64,000 nt of DNA from Nodularia spumigena CCY9414. Lineage in GTDB: Bacteria > Cyanobacteriota > Cyanobacteriia > Cyanobacteriales > Nostocaceae. The notes under the pieces are model-generated. The model did no database searches. It was not told where the DNA came from and worked only from the letters and a program-made list of their open reading frames with translations. This document shows, piece by piece, positions 36,251 through 45,951 of the stretch (position 1 is the first letter of the stretch; each line of letters opens with the position of its first letter). The stretch covers positions 4,008,987-4,072,986 of the forward strand of contig NZ_CP007203.1 in the NCBI RefSeq assembly GCF_000340565.2, read 5' to 3'. The position numbers and the translations under genes are program-made.

Positions 36251-36629
36251 TTCATATAGGTAAAAGAATTTGGGATTTTAGATTTGTAATTTTAGATTGA
36301 CTGCATCAACCAGGGGAATATACCTTGGGGATTTTAGATTAGCGTGAGCGCTGCTGACGCTGGGCAGTGAGTATTTTAGATTTGAGAGTAGGCATAGCAG
36401 CCTTGCTCAAACCGAAAAAAAACCAATTCCAAAATCCTAAATCCTAAATCTAAAATTTGTACTGTCAATAACCCTACACCTATTTGCACCACATCAGCAG
36501 TACCATGTGAATTAGACAAGTTTTCTGTCACCCGTGCTACAAATTCGTTGGTCAAAAGTTTTTCTGATAACGAAAACACAGCTAATGACTCATGAATAAT
36601 GTCTAATAATTAATTCACAGTTTGAACGG
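36251..36629. other. remA-gmk intergenic region with TTTTAGAT-type repeats
   Basis: This stretch of 379 bp contains direct and inverted copies of (ATTTTAG)-like units at 36,268-36,300, 36,330-36,345 and 36,425-36,460 and a small GC-rich palindrome near 36,346. No gene is seen. Confidence 0.5.
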
Positions 36630-37229
36630 ATGATGCAAGTTTTACCTATCCACAGTGATGCTCCCACCAAAGAAAGTCCCTCTCCAGGCAGGCTAATTGT
36701 TTTAACTGGCCCCAGTGGGGTTGGTAAAGGCACTTTAATGCAAGCGCTGTTAAAACGTCATCCTGAACTTTACTATTCTGTATCCGTGACGACTCGTTCT
36801 CCTCGTCCAGGAGAAATTAACGGCGAAAATTATTACTTTATTAGCCGCACTAAGTTTGAACAATTAGTTTCCCAAGGTGAATTCTTGGAGTGGGCAGAAT
36901 TTGCGGGGAATTATTACGGTACTCCCCGTGAAGCTGTGCTTAACCAAGTTCGATCTGGCAACTTGGTGGTGCTGGAAATTGAACTCAAAGGGGCAAGACA
37001 AATCCGCACTTCCTTCCCTAGCGCTCTGAGCATTTTTATTTTACCGCCTTCCCTGAATGAATTAGAGAGCCGGATACGTGGACGCGCCCAAGATTCTGAA
37101 GAAGCGATCGCTCGTCGCCTACGCCGCGCCCAAGAAGAAATTCAAGCAGCAGACGAATTTGATGTTCAAATCGTTAATGACGATTTAGAAACCGCTCTCA
37201 AAGCCATAGAAGCCACTTTATTTGGATAG
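36630..37229 (+). CDS. gmk: Guanylate kinase
   Basis: Gmk phosphorylates GMP to GDP with ATP. The P-loop [10 protein letters not shown] lies near residue 26, and the GMP-binding segments TTRSPRPGE and GENYYFISR follow. The 199-residue length is normal. The start is either of two adjacent ATG codons at 36630 and 36633. It follows a RemA/DUF370 gene in the same direction, a widespread bacterial arrangement. It is convergent with psaL across a strong hairpin. Confidence 0.96.
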   Translation: MMQVLPIHSDAPTKESPSPGRLIVLTGPSGVGKGTLMQALLKRHPELYYSVSVTTRSPRPGEINGENYYFISRTKFEQLVSQGEFLEWAEFAGNYYGTPREAVLNQVRSGNLVVLEIELKGARQIRTSFPSALSIFILPPSLNELESRIRGRAQDSEEAIARRLRRAQEEIQAADEFDVQIVNDDLETALKAIEATLFG

Positions 37230-37330
37230 TTGAAACTCTTTGATACTAAGCATTTTTTACACCAAACAAAAAAGCACACAGAAGAAGAGCGAAGCTTTTC
37301 CCTTGTTTCCTGGCAATAAAAAATAGAACA

Positions 37331-37382
37331 TTAGGCATGGGTAATAAAACTTAATTAAAATTAAGCTATTACCAATGCCTAA
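37331..37382. terminator. Bidirectional terminator gmk/psaL
   Basis: TTAGGCATGGGTAATA pairs with TATTACCAATGCCTAA with a single mismatch, and the inner CTTAATT/AATTAAG pair extends the stem. The long hairpin lies between convergent gmk and psaL. Confidence 0.7.
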
Positions 37383-37405
37383 TGCCTAATTATCAAAAAA
37401 TTAAA

Positions 37406-37927
37406 TTAACCAAATAGAGCTTGAATGACTCCCAAATTGCTAGTCAAGAAATAAGCCACTACTGCACCGCCAATCCCACCAATTAAGAAAGAACTGGCGA
37501 AATTATTCCAGCTTTCTTTGGAGTTAAAAGCATCTACGGGAGGGTTAGGAACAGTTACACTGGCAAGTGCTTTAGAGGGATTGCTATTGGCATACAGGGA
37601 TAGACAGGCGGTGAGAATCACAACCAAACCGATTGCTCCCAGTAACCCAGCTAAATTAGCGTTAGTTGCATTACGTAGAGGACCCAATTTAGCAAAAGGC
37701 CCAAATAGCAAGTAACCATGAGCCATACCCACTTCTAATCCACGTCTAGAAGGATTGAGACCTTGACGATAGGCGGGTAAGTTATTGATGAACCACTTCA
37801 CCAAGGGAGAGGAATTAATCGGGGTTTCTAGGTTTCCTTGCTGGGGGTCACGTCCTGCTGGAGCAACAACCTCACGATTTCTGGGATCGCTGGGGCGATT
37901 TTTCGCTGAATTTACTGCTTGCGCCAT
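37406..37927 (-). CDS. psaL: Photosystem I subunit XI
   Basis: PsaL is the membrane subunit that holds photosystem I trimers or tetramers together. The 173-residue protein has an extended polar N-terminus, the conserved PLVKWFINNLPAYRQGLNP segment near residue 42, the GLEVGMAHGYLLFGPF chlorophyll-binding region near 64, and two further membrane helices (LLGAIGLVVILTACLSLY and FLIGGIGGAVVAYFL). It is first in psaL-psaJ-psaF order on the chromosome but is transcribed last. The roughly 250-bp gap from psaJ leaves room for its own promoter. Confidence 0.97.
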   Translation of the reverse strand: MAQAVNSAKNRPSDPRNREVVAPAGRDPQQGNLETPINSSPLVKWFINNLPAYRQGLNPSRRGLEVGMAHGYLLFGPFAKLGPLRNATNANLAGLLGAIGLVVILTACLSLYANSNPSKALASVTVPNPPVDAFNSKESWNNFASSFLIGGIGGAVVAYFLTSNLGVIQALFG

Positions 37928-38180
37928 ATTTTTTGTTCGCCTCTAAATTAGAATGGTGGCATTTTTATATTATTAATATTATTTGTTGCCAAAGATGTTT
38001 TTTAGCTGGGAAGTTTAGAAAAATTAATTTACCTGCTTTATTAAACTACGAAACTCGCAAGCTATTTACAGCAATACGAGTTTCACAGCCTATATTTCCT
38101 GCTAATTTGAGTGAGACTTTCGCCTAATTAGATTCAGTAATCCAATTACACAATATTCAGCAGTAAATTCCATTTTCTAC

Positions 38181-38333
38181 TTATGGTAGTGGGTGGAAAA
38201 GTAAGTCAGGGAAAAAGCGGTTAAATTCAATTAAAATCCCGGCTGTAATGGTGAGCCAGATAGTAGCTGCTACTGGAGCAGTAGAAAGAAATGTCATGAA
38301 ATAGGACGATTGAGCGCCTTTTTCTTCTGCCAT
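38181..38333 (-). CDS. psaJ: Photosystem I subunit IX
   Basis: This short gene encodes a 50-residue, single-helix photosystem I subunit. It begins [20 protein letters not shown], followed by the membrane helix [20 protein letters not shown] and the C-terminal DLLFHPLP. The [13 protein letters not shown] end is diagnostic. PsaJ stabilises PsaF and binds antenna chlorophyll. It lies 40 bp downstream of psaF on the same strand, forming the usual psaFJ operon. Confidence 0.95.
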   Translation of the reverse strand: MAEEKGAQSSYFMTFLSTAPVAATIWLTITAGILIEFNRFFPDLLFHPLP

Positions 38334-38373
38334 GAATTTAGTCTCCAAAACAAATGAATTGAGTTAGGAAAAA

Positions 38374-38868
38374 TTAACGAGGAGAAACAGTGATTTCTGA
38401 ATCTTTAGCGGTTAATTCGCCTGAAAGGAGTTCTTTAATCGCTGCTACAGGCCAAGCAAAACCTGTGGCGATAATGGGTAGTGCCAAACCGAGATCGATT
38501 TGGATTTCTTTGGCTTCGGTATCGGATTCCTTTTTGATAGCTTGCAGGTAAGCACGGCCTACCCAGCCAATCCAACCAGCAATATACAAAAAGAGAATGC
38601 TGGGAATTAGGAAGTCACCAGCCCGGTCTAGGCGACCATCAACAATCAAGTGAGGATAACCTTCTGGACCACACAGTGCCTGAGAATAACGCTCAAACCG
38701 CTTTCTCCCAGATTCGGGATCGGCGGTGGTGTTACGGGCATTCTTTGCTAGCTCTTGAAAGGCGGGAGAGTCTTTACAGGGTACTAAGTTAGCTCCAAGC
38801 GCTTGGGCTGGGGGGGCAAAATTAGACCAAAGACAAATCGCTAAAATCAAAGCAAACAATCGTCTCAT
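38374..38868 (-). CDS. psaF: Photosystem I subunit III
   Basis: PsaF is a lumen-exposed photosystem I subunit. From ATG 38868, preceded by an AAGGAA ribosome binding site, the protein has 164 residues. A cleavable signal peptide ([20 protein letters not shown]) is followed by the mature start [17 protein letters not shown], the paired cysteines (positions in VPCKDS and ALCGPEGYP), and membrane helices near residues 90-110 and 130-150. A longer frame start at 38931 adds 21 residues before the signal peptide and is rejected. It is first in the psaF-psaJ operon. Confidence 0.96.
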   Translation of the reverse strand: MRRLFALILAICLWSNFAPPAQALGANLVPCKDSPAFQELAKNARNTTADPESGRKRFERYSQALCGPEGYPHLIVDGRLDRAGDFLIPSILFLYIAGWIGWVGRAYLQAIKKESDTEAKEIQIDLGLALPIIATGFAWPVAAIKELLSGELTAKDSEITVSPR

Positions 38869-39045
38869 AGATTTGTTTCCTTTTATTACAAAACAAAAAG
38901 TTCTTTGTACAAAACGAAGCGGCTTGTACATTTCTTTATTTGCATAACTAGCTAGTAATCATACTCTTGGCCGGGAACCGAGTAAAGTTTAAGTAAATAA
39001 AAGTTAAAGCTTCTCCAACAAATCGTTACTTAACACAACCTGACA

Positions 39046-40083
39046 ATGGCAACTGTTTTAGCAATAGAAACCAGCTGCGATGAAACTGCCGTCGCAATTG
39101 TAAATAATCGTCAAGTCTATAGCAGTATCGTAGCTTCCCAAATCCTAGTTCATAGTCAATATGGCGGGGTAGTGCCAGAGGTGGCATCCCGGCAACATCT
39201 AGAAACGATCAATGAGGCGATCGCTCAAGCACTAGAGCAAGCCCAACTGAACTGGGAGCAAATCGATGGTATCGCCGCCACCTGCGCCCCTGGACTCGTA
39301 GGAGCGCTATTGGTAGGGTTAACTGCTGCTAAAACCTTAGCAATGTTACACAACAAGCCATTTTTGGGAGTGCATCACCTTGAAGGTCACATTTACGCGA
39401 CTTATTTGAGTGAGCCAACTTTAAATCCCCCATTTCTTAGCTTACTCGTTTCCGGTGGACATACAAGCTTGATTTATGTAAAGGATTGTGGTATTTACGA
39501 AACCCTGGGGTCAACTCGTGATGATGCGGCTGGTGAAGCCTTTGATAAAGTAGCACGGTTATTAAAACTGGGTTATCCCGGTGGTCCAGTCATTGACCAA
39601 TTAGCACAAACGGGTAATCCCCGCGCCTTTGCTTTGCCAGAAGGTAAAGTTTCTTTACCTGGTGGGGGATATCATCGCTATGACAGCAGTTTTAGTGGGT
39701 TAAAGACGGCGGTACTGCGGTTAGTGCAGCAATTAGAGAAAGATGAAAAACAACTGCCAGTGGCTGATTTAGCGGCTAGCTTTCAGGAAACTGTAGCGCG
39801 ATCGCTGACCAAAAGAGCGATCGCCTGCGCCCTCGACTATAATCTCAACACCATTGCCGTGGGTGGAGGAGTAGCAGCTAACAGCAGCCTCAGAAAAATC
39901 TTACAGGCAGCTGCTGCCGAGCATAACCTGCGTGTTCTGTTCCCACCCCTCAAATACTGTACCGATAACGCCGCCATGATAGCCTGCGCCGCCTCTCATC
40001 ACCTAAAACTTGGTCATACATCACCCATAACATTAGGTGTTGAGTCTAGATTGCCACTCAGCCAAATAATGAAATTGTATTAA
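39046..40083 (+). CDS. tsaD: tRNA N6-adenosine threonylcarbamoyltransferase
   Basis: TsaD transfers the threonylcarbamoyl group to A37 of tRNAs reading ANN codons, using the intermediate made by a Sua5/TsaC enzyme. The 345-residue protein has the metal-binding HHLEGHIYA motif near residue 110 and the ATP-binding regions ([34 protein letters not shown]). Length is normal. The stop codon lies in the first unit of a TAATTCG tandem repeat. A Sua5-type gene lies about 6 kb downstream in this window. Confidence 0.97.
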   Translation: MATVLAIETSCDETAVAIVNNRQVYSSIVASQILVHSQYGGVVPEVASRQHLETINEAIAQALEQAQLNWEQIDGIAATCAPGLVGALLVGLTAAKTLAMLHNKPFLGVHHLEGHIYATYLSEPTLNPPFLSLLVSGGHTSLIYVKDCGIYETLGSTRDDAAGEAFDKVARLLKLGYPGGPVIDQLAQTGNPRAFALPEGKVSLPGGGYHRYDSSFSGLKTAVLRLVQQLEKDEKQLPVADLAASFQETVARSLTKRAIACALDYNLNTIAVGGGVAANSSLRKILQAAAAEHNLRVLFPPLKYCTDNAAMIACAASHHLKLGHTSPITLGVESRLPLSQIMKLY

Positions 40084-40292
40084 TTCGTAATTCGTAATTC
40101 GTAATTCGTAATTGCAGGAAAAAGTCTATTTTTTTTGTAGGGTGTGTTGTCGCGTAGCGCAACGCACCATCCCAGATTCTCAGTGCTTTAGGACTAACAT
40201 CTATAACGCAGCCTACTCCCCACTCCCCACTCCCCATTCCCCATTCCCCATTCCCCATTCCCCACTCCCCACTCCCTACTCCCCACTCCCCA
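40081..40292. repeat. Heptanucleotide repeat arrays (TAATTCG)n and (CCCCACT/CCCCATT)n
   Basis: About four and a half units of TAATTCG (40081-40113) start at the tsaD stop codon, and about eleven units of CCCCACT/CCCCATT variants fill 40,215-40,292. Between them is unique sequence with a GCGTAGCGC motif. These are STRR-type arrays. Confidence 0.85.
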
Positions 40293-40294
40293 AT

Positions 40295-41203
40295 TCAACC
40301 ATTGACTATTGACCTAATATGAGCAGCAACTGCATCGGGCTGTTCTAACATTGCCAAGTGACCACAATCAGGAATTTCAATCACATTGTCGCCAGTATAT
40401 TGAAAAAGCCGATGGAAACTAGCTAAATGGCGAACATACTTGGGTTCCATCACCTTGTCATCAGTACCAGCCAAAAAATAAACTGGCTGCTGCAATTGAG
40501 ACACTAGCTGAGGTAAACGGTTGACTTCTTCCTCAGTTGTGGAATCTAGCAATGCTCCTAGTGCAGCTTCTGGGTCAGCCATCACAAAATCAATCACTCG
40601 CTGACGCGCCCAATGTCGATCTAATGGACGGGCTACACTCGCTCTGGTAAACAACAAATCAATTAAAGGCATATGAGACAGCCAGCGCGGACGGACCTGC
40701 AAAAATTTTTGACCGGCTGAACGAAACTGCTCAAAGGCCTCTTTGAGATAAATACCACCACCGGCGTTAATACAGATGACTCCTTGAACACATTCAGGTA
40801 TTTGAGCAGCTGCCCAAAGGGCAATTGTGCCTCCCAAGGAATGCCCAATCAGCCAAGCACTAGTAATATTCATCTGTTCGAGAAGGGCGGCTAAATCCTG
40901 AGCATAAACAGCTGGTGTATAAATAGAATCAAAAGGCAAACTCAAGTCATCAATTGAGTGAGAACTCAAGGTGACATTGGTTTGTGCCTGACTAAAATCT
41001 GCTTCTGGCTGGGATTTCGACTCACCAAAACCGCGCAAATCATAAGACAGACACTGCAAATCAACTGACAGGCGGGAAATTACAGGTTGCCAATACCCAC
41101 GGCTATTTAGCCAACCGTGGATAAACACTAAAGCATGGGGATAGGAAGTAGGAGCAGTCAGCTCGTATGCGTGTGGAACGCCCAATATTTCAATGGTTGC
41201 CAT
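40295..41203 (-). CDS. Alpha/beta-hydrolase
   Basis: From ATG 41203 the 302-residue protein is an alpha/beta-hydrolase. The oxyanion region is VFIHGWLNSRGYW near residue 27, the nucleophile elbow is IGHSLGGTIA near residue 121, the acidic residue is in GTDDKVMEP, and the catalytic His is in CGHLAMLEQPD near the C-terminus. There is no signal peptide. The substrate is unknown; related cyanobacterial enzymes are only loosely annotated as esterases or lipases. Confidence 0.88.
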   Translation of the reverse strand: MATIEILGVPHAYELTAPTSYPHALVFIHGWLNSRGYWQPVISRLSVDLQCLSYDLRGFGESKSQPEADFSQAQTNVTLSSHSIDDLSLPFDSIYTPAVYAQDLAALLEQMNITSAWLIGHSLGGTIALWAAAQIPECVQGVICINAGGGIYLKEAFEQFRSAGQKFLQVRPRWLSHMPLIDLLFTRASVARPLDRHWARQRVIDFVMADPEAALGALLDSTTEEEVNRLPQLVSQLQQPVYFLAGTDDKVMEPKYVRHLASFHRLFQYTGDNVIEIPDCGHLAMLEQPDAVAAHIRSIVNG

Positions 41204-41279
41204 ACTTAATATCGTACCCTTAAGAACGGACGCGACTAAATACGGAATGGAGCAAACCAATTAATTTTTCAAAAGGACT

Positions 41280-41310
41280 GGGGAATGGGGAATGGGGAAT
41301 GGGGAATGGG
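41280..41310. repeat. (GGGGAAT)n tandem repeat
   Basis: Four units of GGGGAAT lie upstream of the minus-strand hydrolase gene. They are the complement of the CCCCATT type in the array at 40,215-40,292 on the other side of the same gene. Confidence 0.8.
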
Positions 41311-41462
41311 ACTGGGTTTTCAAAGAAAAAATTATGCCAGGGCTGTGACTCCGGACATATTTATTCACAATTACCCATTACCCAGTCCCGAAACGGGGTT
41401 TTTCCCACCACGAACCTTTGATCTGGTGGGGGACTGCTCACCGCAACCAATTGATTGTATAT

Positions 41463-42182
41463 TTACCTATCCAACAACCTCAATCTCACCCCTTCAGCAA
41501 TTTTGTGTCCCAAATATTCAGGAATCAGGCTTTCATTCGGCCCTAACAAATAGAGGATGAGCCGGGTGCGTCCGCGCCAAACCAGCAAATTGGCATTGAC
41601 CACTAATAGGTCTTCCTGCCAAATAGTGTGCATGACTTTGTAAAATAATCCCGGTTGATTGTCGGCTTCAATTACCAGGGCGGGGAGATGAAATACTGGA
41701 TCAACATAAAACTCTGTCTGTACTTGTTCTAGTCCAGTATCTAAATTAAATTCTACTGCCAGCATTTCTTCTACCTCAAACCGCCCACCTAGAGCCTCAC
41801 GAATGGCGCGGCAGACATTTTCGGCGGTTTTCTCGGTTAGGGCTTGACTACCACGAGATACCAGAAGTTTGATAAAAACCAACATCGGTGGTCGGATTTG
41901 ACCATATAGACTTAAACCATGAATGGTTAGCCCATAAGCTGCTAGGACACCAAAAATATCACTCAGAAGAAACGACTGGTTGCGGTAAGCAAAATGCAGG
42001 GCGCTTTTGCTACCTTCCGACTTTAATTCGATAACGGCACGTTTGGTTTTATAAAGACGGTAGGCTAGCCGCAAATTTTGCAGTTGAATCTCACTACTCA
42101 CAAATTGCTCATAAAACTGGGGAAAGGCTCGGTTAAAGCGCTTTAGAAGTTCCAGTGTCGAAGATTTTAAACCAGAAGCCAT
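41463..42182 (-). CDS. ACT-domain protein, GlnD-like C-terminal region
   Basis: From ATG 42182 the protein has 239 residues. Two ACT-like regulatory segments are visible: one around residues 60-110 (FLLSDIFGVLAAYGLTIHGL) and a clearer one near 175-235 (ALVIEADNQPGLFYKVMHTI). This resembles the tandem ACT domains of the uridylyltransferase GlnD without the catalytic domain. ACT domains bind amino acids or nucleotides, so a sensory role in nitrogen metabolism is possible but is inference. It is widespread in cyanobacteria as a hypothetical protein. Confidence 0.75.
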   Translation of the reverse strand: MASGLKSSTLELLKRFNRAFPQFYEQFVSSEIQLQNLRLAYRLYKTKRAVIELKSEGSKSALHFAYRNQSFLLSDIFGVLAAYGLTIHGLSLYGQIRPPMLVFIKLLVSRGSQALTEKTAENVCRAIREALGGRFEVEEMLAVEFNLDTGLEQVQTEFYVDPVFHLPALVIEADNQPGLFYKVMHTIWQEDLLVVNANLLVWRGRTRLILYLLGPNESLIPEYLGHKIAEGVRLRLLDR

Positions 42183-42632
42183 CGTTGGGTGTAGGACTCG
42201 CTTGCTTTCATCACCAGGGAATTGGGGACTAGAAAATCCCAAAAAATTACTTAAATTCTTTGACTGAGATAATTAGGTTTTGTGTGGAGACGCGTAGCGT
42301 GCGGCACACAATTTTTTCTTTCCCATATCTTAAAGATAGGGGTTTGCAGGTAATTATTCCCCAATCTCCAATTCCTAATTTAAAATCCCAGACAATTTAC
42401 CTAATCTTTTTCGCTTTTTGGGAAATTTCTCCTAGGCTCCACAACAAAATGCTAGACTTGAAAATGATTGGTCTGAAACACGCCATAAAAAGCGGTTGCC
42501 ATTAAAAATCCCGGAAACATCTAAAAAAATTTACGTGCGAAGGGTATTTAAGGTTTCAGCTTTGTAAAACGTGAATCAACACTCCTTTGAAAGTGGAAAC
42601 CAATTTAGTTATACTACCCGAACCACGTTGGC
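42183..42632. other. Intergenic region between divergent ACT and GNAT genes
   Basis: This AT-rich stretch of 450 bp contains a GCGTAGCGTGCGGC repeat motif near 42,291 and a short hairpin (ATCTTAAAGAT) near 42,328. A plus-strand frame at 42260-42505 reads through this noncoding sequence and is not called. Confidence 0.5.
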
Positions 42633-43184
42633 ATGGGTTTTTGGAAAACTTGGTTTAATAGTCCTGAGTCTGTAGCAACAAGTAAAACTACCTCTTTTGA
42701 AGAACGTACAGGTTCTGTTTCGGGCGAGTCTAGCGGTAATAGCGCTAGTGAAGCTTCTGGGAAAGAAACTCGCATCGTTTTTAGTACGGAGCGAGATATT
42801 GACCTGTATGAACTAGAGGAACTTTGTGATGCAGTAGGTTGGTCGCGTCGTCCTTTAAGAAAAGTAAAAAAAGCCATTGAGCATAGTTTTCTTGTAGCCT
42901 CTATGTGGCAAGTGCGAGGAAACAAAAGACGGCTCATTGGTTTCGCTCGTGCTACTTCAGATCATGCGTTTAATGCCACTATTTGGGATGTGGTAGTTCA
43001 CCCGGACTTTCAAGGTCAAGGACTGGGTAAGGCGCTGATGAAATACGTACTCAAAAAACTCAGAAGTGAGGAAATTAGCAATGTTACTCTCTTTGCTGAC
43101 CCTCATGTTCTCGATTTTTATCGGGGTATGGGTTTCATGTCAGACCCAGAAGGCATTAAAGGTATGTTTTGGTATCCGCACTAA
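42633..43184 (+). CDS. GNAT N-acetyltransferase (NSI/GNAT2-like)
   Basis: This 183-residue protein has a polar Ser/Glu-rich N-terminal 45 residues, then a GNAT fold with the acetyl-CoA motif [17 protein letters not shown] near residue 125. The sequence [21 protein letters not shown] is shared with plastid GNAT2/NSI-type acetyltransferases, whose cyanobacterial relatives are inferred to acetylate protein N-termini or lysines. A paralogue with the same core is at 47645-48118. The substrate is unknown. Confidence 0.88.
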   Translation: MGFWKTWFNSPESVATSKTTSFEERTGSVSGESSGNSASEASGKETRIVFSTERDIDLYELEELCDAVGWSRRPLRKVKKAIEHSFLVASMWQVRGNKRRLIGFARATSDHAFNATIWDVVVHPDFQGQGLGKALMKYVLKKLRSEEISNVTLFADPHVLDFYRGMGFMSDPEGIKGMFWYPH

Positions 43185-43537
43185 TTTTGAGCAACAAGAG
43201 AGCATCTGGCTACAAAAAAGCGCCTATAATGGTGCAATTGTCAATATTGCTATGTTTTTGGAGCATATGAGCTGCTGATAGGCAAACAATTATCTGTCTT
43301 GTAATGCCGATTCAGCCGCACAGCCCAAATGTTTTTTGTCAAGCAATTGATTTTGCTTAGATAAAAGATAAAATTGGCTAGCCAAGATATCTTAAACCTG
43401 CTATAGTATTATTATTGCCCTGGTAAGTTAATAATTGGAAAAGATTCCACACAGTTTTACCATTTAGGCTATAATTTGATTTTCCTAGCTGTTCGGTAAA
43501 TTTAAAACCCAACCAGCTGGAGTGAGATTAATTTGTC
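43185..43537. other. Intergenic region upstream of tRNA-Pro
   Basis: These 353 AT-rich bases have no gene-like frame. The tRNA promoter must lie near the end of this stretch. I see no other structure I can support. Confidence 0.5.
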
Positions 43538-43611
43538 CGGGATGTAGCGCAGCTTGGTAGCGCGCCTGCTTTGGGAGCAGGATGTCGCAGGTTCGAATCC
43601 TGTCATCCCGA
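43538..43611 (+). tRNA. trnP-UGG: tRNA-Pro (anticodon TGG)
   Basis: This 74-nt tRNA folds as a standard cloverleaf. The acceptor stem is CGGGATG/CATCCCG with discriminator A. The D arm is GCGCAGCTTGGTAGCGC. The anticodon stem is CCTGC/GCAGG around loop TTTGGGA, giving anticodon TGG. The T arm contains GTTCGAATC. The CCA end is not encoded. Confidence 0.96.
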
Positions 43612-44099
43612 TTTAAAATGTTGTTTTCCAACTATTAGCCGAAATATCAAAGTCTTTCAAAATTTAGCTGTTAGCCAAGAAGTTTATTTTTTTGGCTCAT
43701 TGCTGTCGTGAGTTTGAGGACTTCGGATTAAAGCAGCATCGGGTGGAACGATTAATTATGTCATGTCGTCATCTAGATTTAAGAAAACCAATAACGTGGC
43801 ATTGAGCATCTCAAATCTCCGGGGAAGTTTTTGGTTCTCAAGAGCAAACTCAGCAAGTATTAACAGCATTTTGCAGTGAATAGCAAGGGTAAATCGAAAA
43901 CAACACACCGCGATCGCATTACTAGAGAAATTGTTAAGGGTGGGAAAACAGCGCTTTTTGAGCATAAATTGTTAATATTGAAGCGCCAAAATACATTTTT
44001 CACATTTTAAATGGATTGCTATATAACTAAAACTAGTTAGTGTGGTGCTAATCCAACCATTTGTCTGGCTTAATTTAACTATTGAGGCGAGGAGCAATC
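43612..44099. other. Intergenic region between tRNA-Pro and tic22
   Basis: This stretch of 488 bp has no convincing gene. A minus-strand frame at 43756-43965 has no protein-like pattern. The tic22 ribosome binding site (GAGGAG) is at its 3' end. Confidence 0.5.
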
Positions 44100-44897
44100 A
44101 TGAAAGCATTAGTGCGCTGGGGCGCAACATTAGGGCTAGTCGGAAGTACATTAGTGGGATCGGTTTTTGTGGGGAATTTACCAGTGCTGGCTTTGTCAGA
44201 AGAGCAAATAAAAATCAAATTGGATGCAGTTCCTGTATATCTAATTACGAATAAAGAAGGTTTACCATTGAGTCGTCCCTTACCAAATGCTGAAAAACCT
44301 GGTGGTTCGGTAACAGGTGTTTATATGAGTCGCCAGGAAGCTCAAAGTTTTATTAAGGAACTGCAAGGGGCCCAAGGCAAAGATCCGAAAACGCAACAAA
44401 TGGTGAAAAGCCTACAAGTAACAGCAGTGCCTCTAGGAGTTATTTATCAGCAATTACAACAAAGTAAAAACCAGTCAGAACGCCTGCTATTTGCCTTTAA
44501 ACCTGTAGAACAGGAAATCAAGGGGGCAATGGAATTACTGCGTAAAAGTGGTCAACAGGTAAATCAGTTTACCAGTGTGCCTGTATTTGCTGTGAGATTT
44601 TCCCCAGACCAGGGTTATGTGCCTATTCAACTGAAATCTGACAAAGAGCAACTGATTCCTTTGTTTTTAAGTAAGCAAGATGCACAAGGCTTGTTAACCC
44701 AAGTGAAGCCAAAGTTTCCCAAAGCGGATATTCAGGTAATAGACATAGACGGGGTGATTAAAACTTTGCAGGATAAAAATGATAGTTGGCTAAACCAAGT
44801 TGTTTTAGTACCATCCCAAGAATCTAGAGAATATATCAAAACTTTGCCTACAGAGAACGGGAATAATTCCAAGCCTGGGAGACCCCAGCAACGTTAA
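44100..44897 (+). CDS. tic22: Tic22-family envelope protein
   Basis: From ATG 44100, preceded by GAGGAGC, this 265-residue protein starts with a signal peptide (GLVGSTLVGSVFVGNLPVLA) and has two related Tic22 repeats (VPVYLITNKEGLPLSRPL in the first, VPVFAVRFSPDQGYVPIQ in the second). Cyanobacterial Tic22 is a periplasmic or thylakoid-associated protein needed for outer-membrane biogenesis, and it interacts with Omp85. The stop codon is 3 bp from the prmC start, indicating an operon. Confidence 0.93.
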   Translation: MKALVRWGATLGLVGSTLVGSVFVGNLPVLALSEEQIKIKLDAVPVYLITNKEGLPLSRPLPNAEKPGGSVTGVYMSRQEAQSFIKELQGAQGKDPKTQQMVKSLQVTAVPLGVIYQQLQQSKNQSERLLFAFKPVEQEIKGAMELLRKSGQQVNQFTSVPVFAVRFSPDQGYVPIQLKSDKEQLIPLFLSKQDAQGLLTQVKPKFPKADIQVIDIDGVIKTLQDKNDSWLNQVVLVPSQESREYIKTLPTENGNNSKPGRPQQR

Positions 44898-44900
44898 GGA

Positions 44901-45815
44901 ATGACAGATAAACAGCTAAAGGTAGTTTCCGGTGTACAGCTTTGGCGGTGGCGTAATAGTGCGATCGCCCAAGCCATTTCCTGTGACATTTCACCTGCTG
45001 AGGTAGATTGGTTACTTCTGGAAGTAGCTGGGTTAGACCGTTTGGCACTGCGTTTAGAATCTTTTAAAGAAAGTCCTGAAATTCAAATGGCGTTACCTTT
45101 AGAGGATTTAGAACAGTTGTGGCAAAGACGATTAAATGAACGCTTGCCGGTGCAGTATATTACTGGAGTTACGCCTTGGCGACAGTTTAAAATCGCCGTG
45201 TCAAATGCGGTGTTGATTCCCAGACCGGAAACTGAGTATTTAATTGATTTAGCTGTGGCGGCTGCGACTAAGAGTGGTGCAGCCCCATTCCTCAATTCCG
45301 GACACTGGGCTGATTTGGGTACTGGTAGCGGTGCGATCGCCTTGGGTTTAGCAGATGCTTTCCCAAAAGCGACAATTCACGCCGTTGATTACAGCCCAGA
45401 AGCTTTAAAAATTGCCCGTGACAATGCTCGTAATTTAGGTTTTGACAACCAAATCAAATTTTACCAAGGTTCCTGGTGGGAGCCGCTAGCAGCCCTAAAA
45501 GGTGAGTTTAGTGGGATGGTGTCTAACCCACCTTATATTCCCACCAGTACCGTGGCTACCCTGCAACCAGAAGTAGTCAAGCATGAACCACATCTAGCGC
45601 TGGATGGTGGTAGTGATGGCTTGGATTGTATTCGCCAGTTAATAGAAATCTCTCCTGGCTATTTGCGCCCTGGTGGTGTGTGGCTGATTGAAATGATGGC
45701 GGGACAAGCGGATACTGTGCGGACACTTTTAGCAAAACAAGGTAGCTACTGTAATATTCAAATTCACGCCGATTTAGCGGGGATTGAACGCTTTGCGATC
45801 GCTTCTATAAAATAA
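44901..45815 (+). CDS. prmC: Release factor N5-glutamine methyltransferase
   Basis: PrmC methylates the Gln of the GGQ motif in release factors RF1 and RF2. The 304-residue protein has the N-terminal helical domain, the SAM-binding motif DLGTGSGAIALGLA near residue 139, and the catalytic motif NPPYIP near residue 212. It follows tic22 by 3 bp. Downstream, the gap to the Sua5-type gene is almost filled by an inverted-repeat element that begins 4 bp after the stop codon. Confidence 0.96.
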   Translation: MTDKQLKVVSGVQLWRWRNSAIAQAISCDISPAEVDWLLLEVAGLDRLALRLESFKESPEIQMALPLEDLEQLWQRRLNERLPVQYITGVTPWRQFKIAVSNAVLIPRPETEYLIDLAVAAATKSGAAPFLNSGHWADLGTGSGAIALGLADAFPKATIHAVDYSPEALKIARDNARNLGFDNQIKFYQGSWWEPLAALKGEFSGMVSNPPYIPTSTVATLQPEVVKHEPHLALDGGSDGLDCIRQLIEISPGYLRPGGVWLIEMMAGQADTVRTLLAKQGSYCNIQIHADLAGIERFAIASIK

Positions 45816-45819
45816 CTTT

Positions 45820-45946
45820 ATACCAATTCTTTATGAGGATGCGCTGAATTATAGGAGGAACGAACCACAAAGAACACGAAGAACACGAAGCAAGAAAGAA
45901 AGAAAGAAAGAAAGGAATTCAGCGCAGCTTTACACAGAAATGGTAT
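45820..45946. mobile_element. MITE-like element splitting prmC and sua5
   Basis: This 127-bp element has 31-bp terminal inverted repeats (25 of 31 positions match) starting ATACCAATTCT and ending AGAAATGGTAT, with TGCGCTGAATT as the inner part of each arm. The interior holds ACACGAAGA and (AAAG)n tandem repeats. It begins 4 bp after the prmC stop and ends 5 bp before the next start codon. Without it the two genes would be about 9 bp apart. Confidence 0.85.
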
Positions 45947-45951
45947 TACAA

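Noticed and set aside
40215-40292. Possible CRISPR array
   Set aside because: Units are 7 bp and directly adjacent with no unique spacers; it is a heptamer array.
41285-41560. Plus-strand frame of 91 codons
   Set aside because: It begins in a heptamer array and ends antisense inside the ACT-domain gene.
42260-42505. Plus-strand frame of 81 codons
   Set aside because: It reads through a GCGTAGC repeat and AT-rich spacer between two divergent real genes.
43756-43965. Minus-strand frame of 69 codons downstream of tRNA-Pro
   Set aside because: No recognisable domain and no ribosome binding site; tested as a decayed gene without support.
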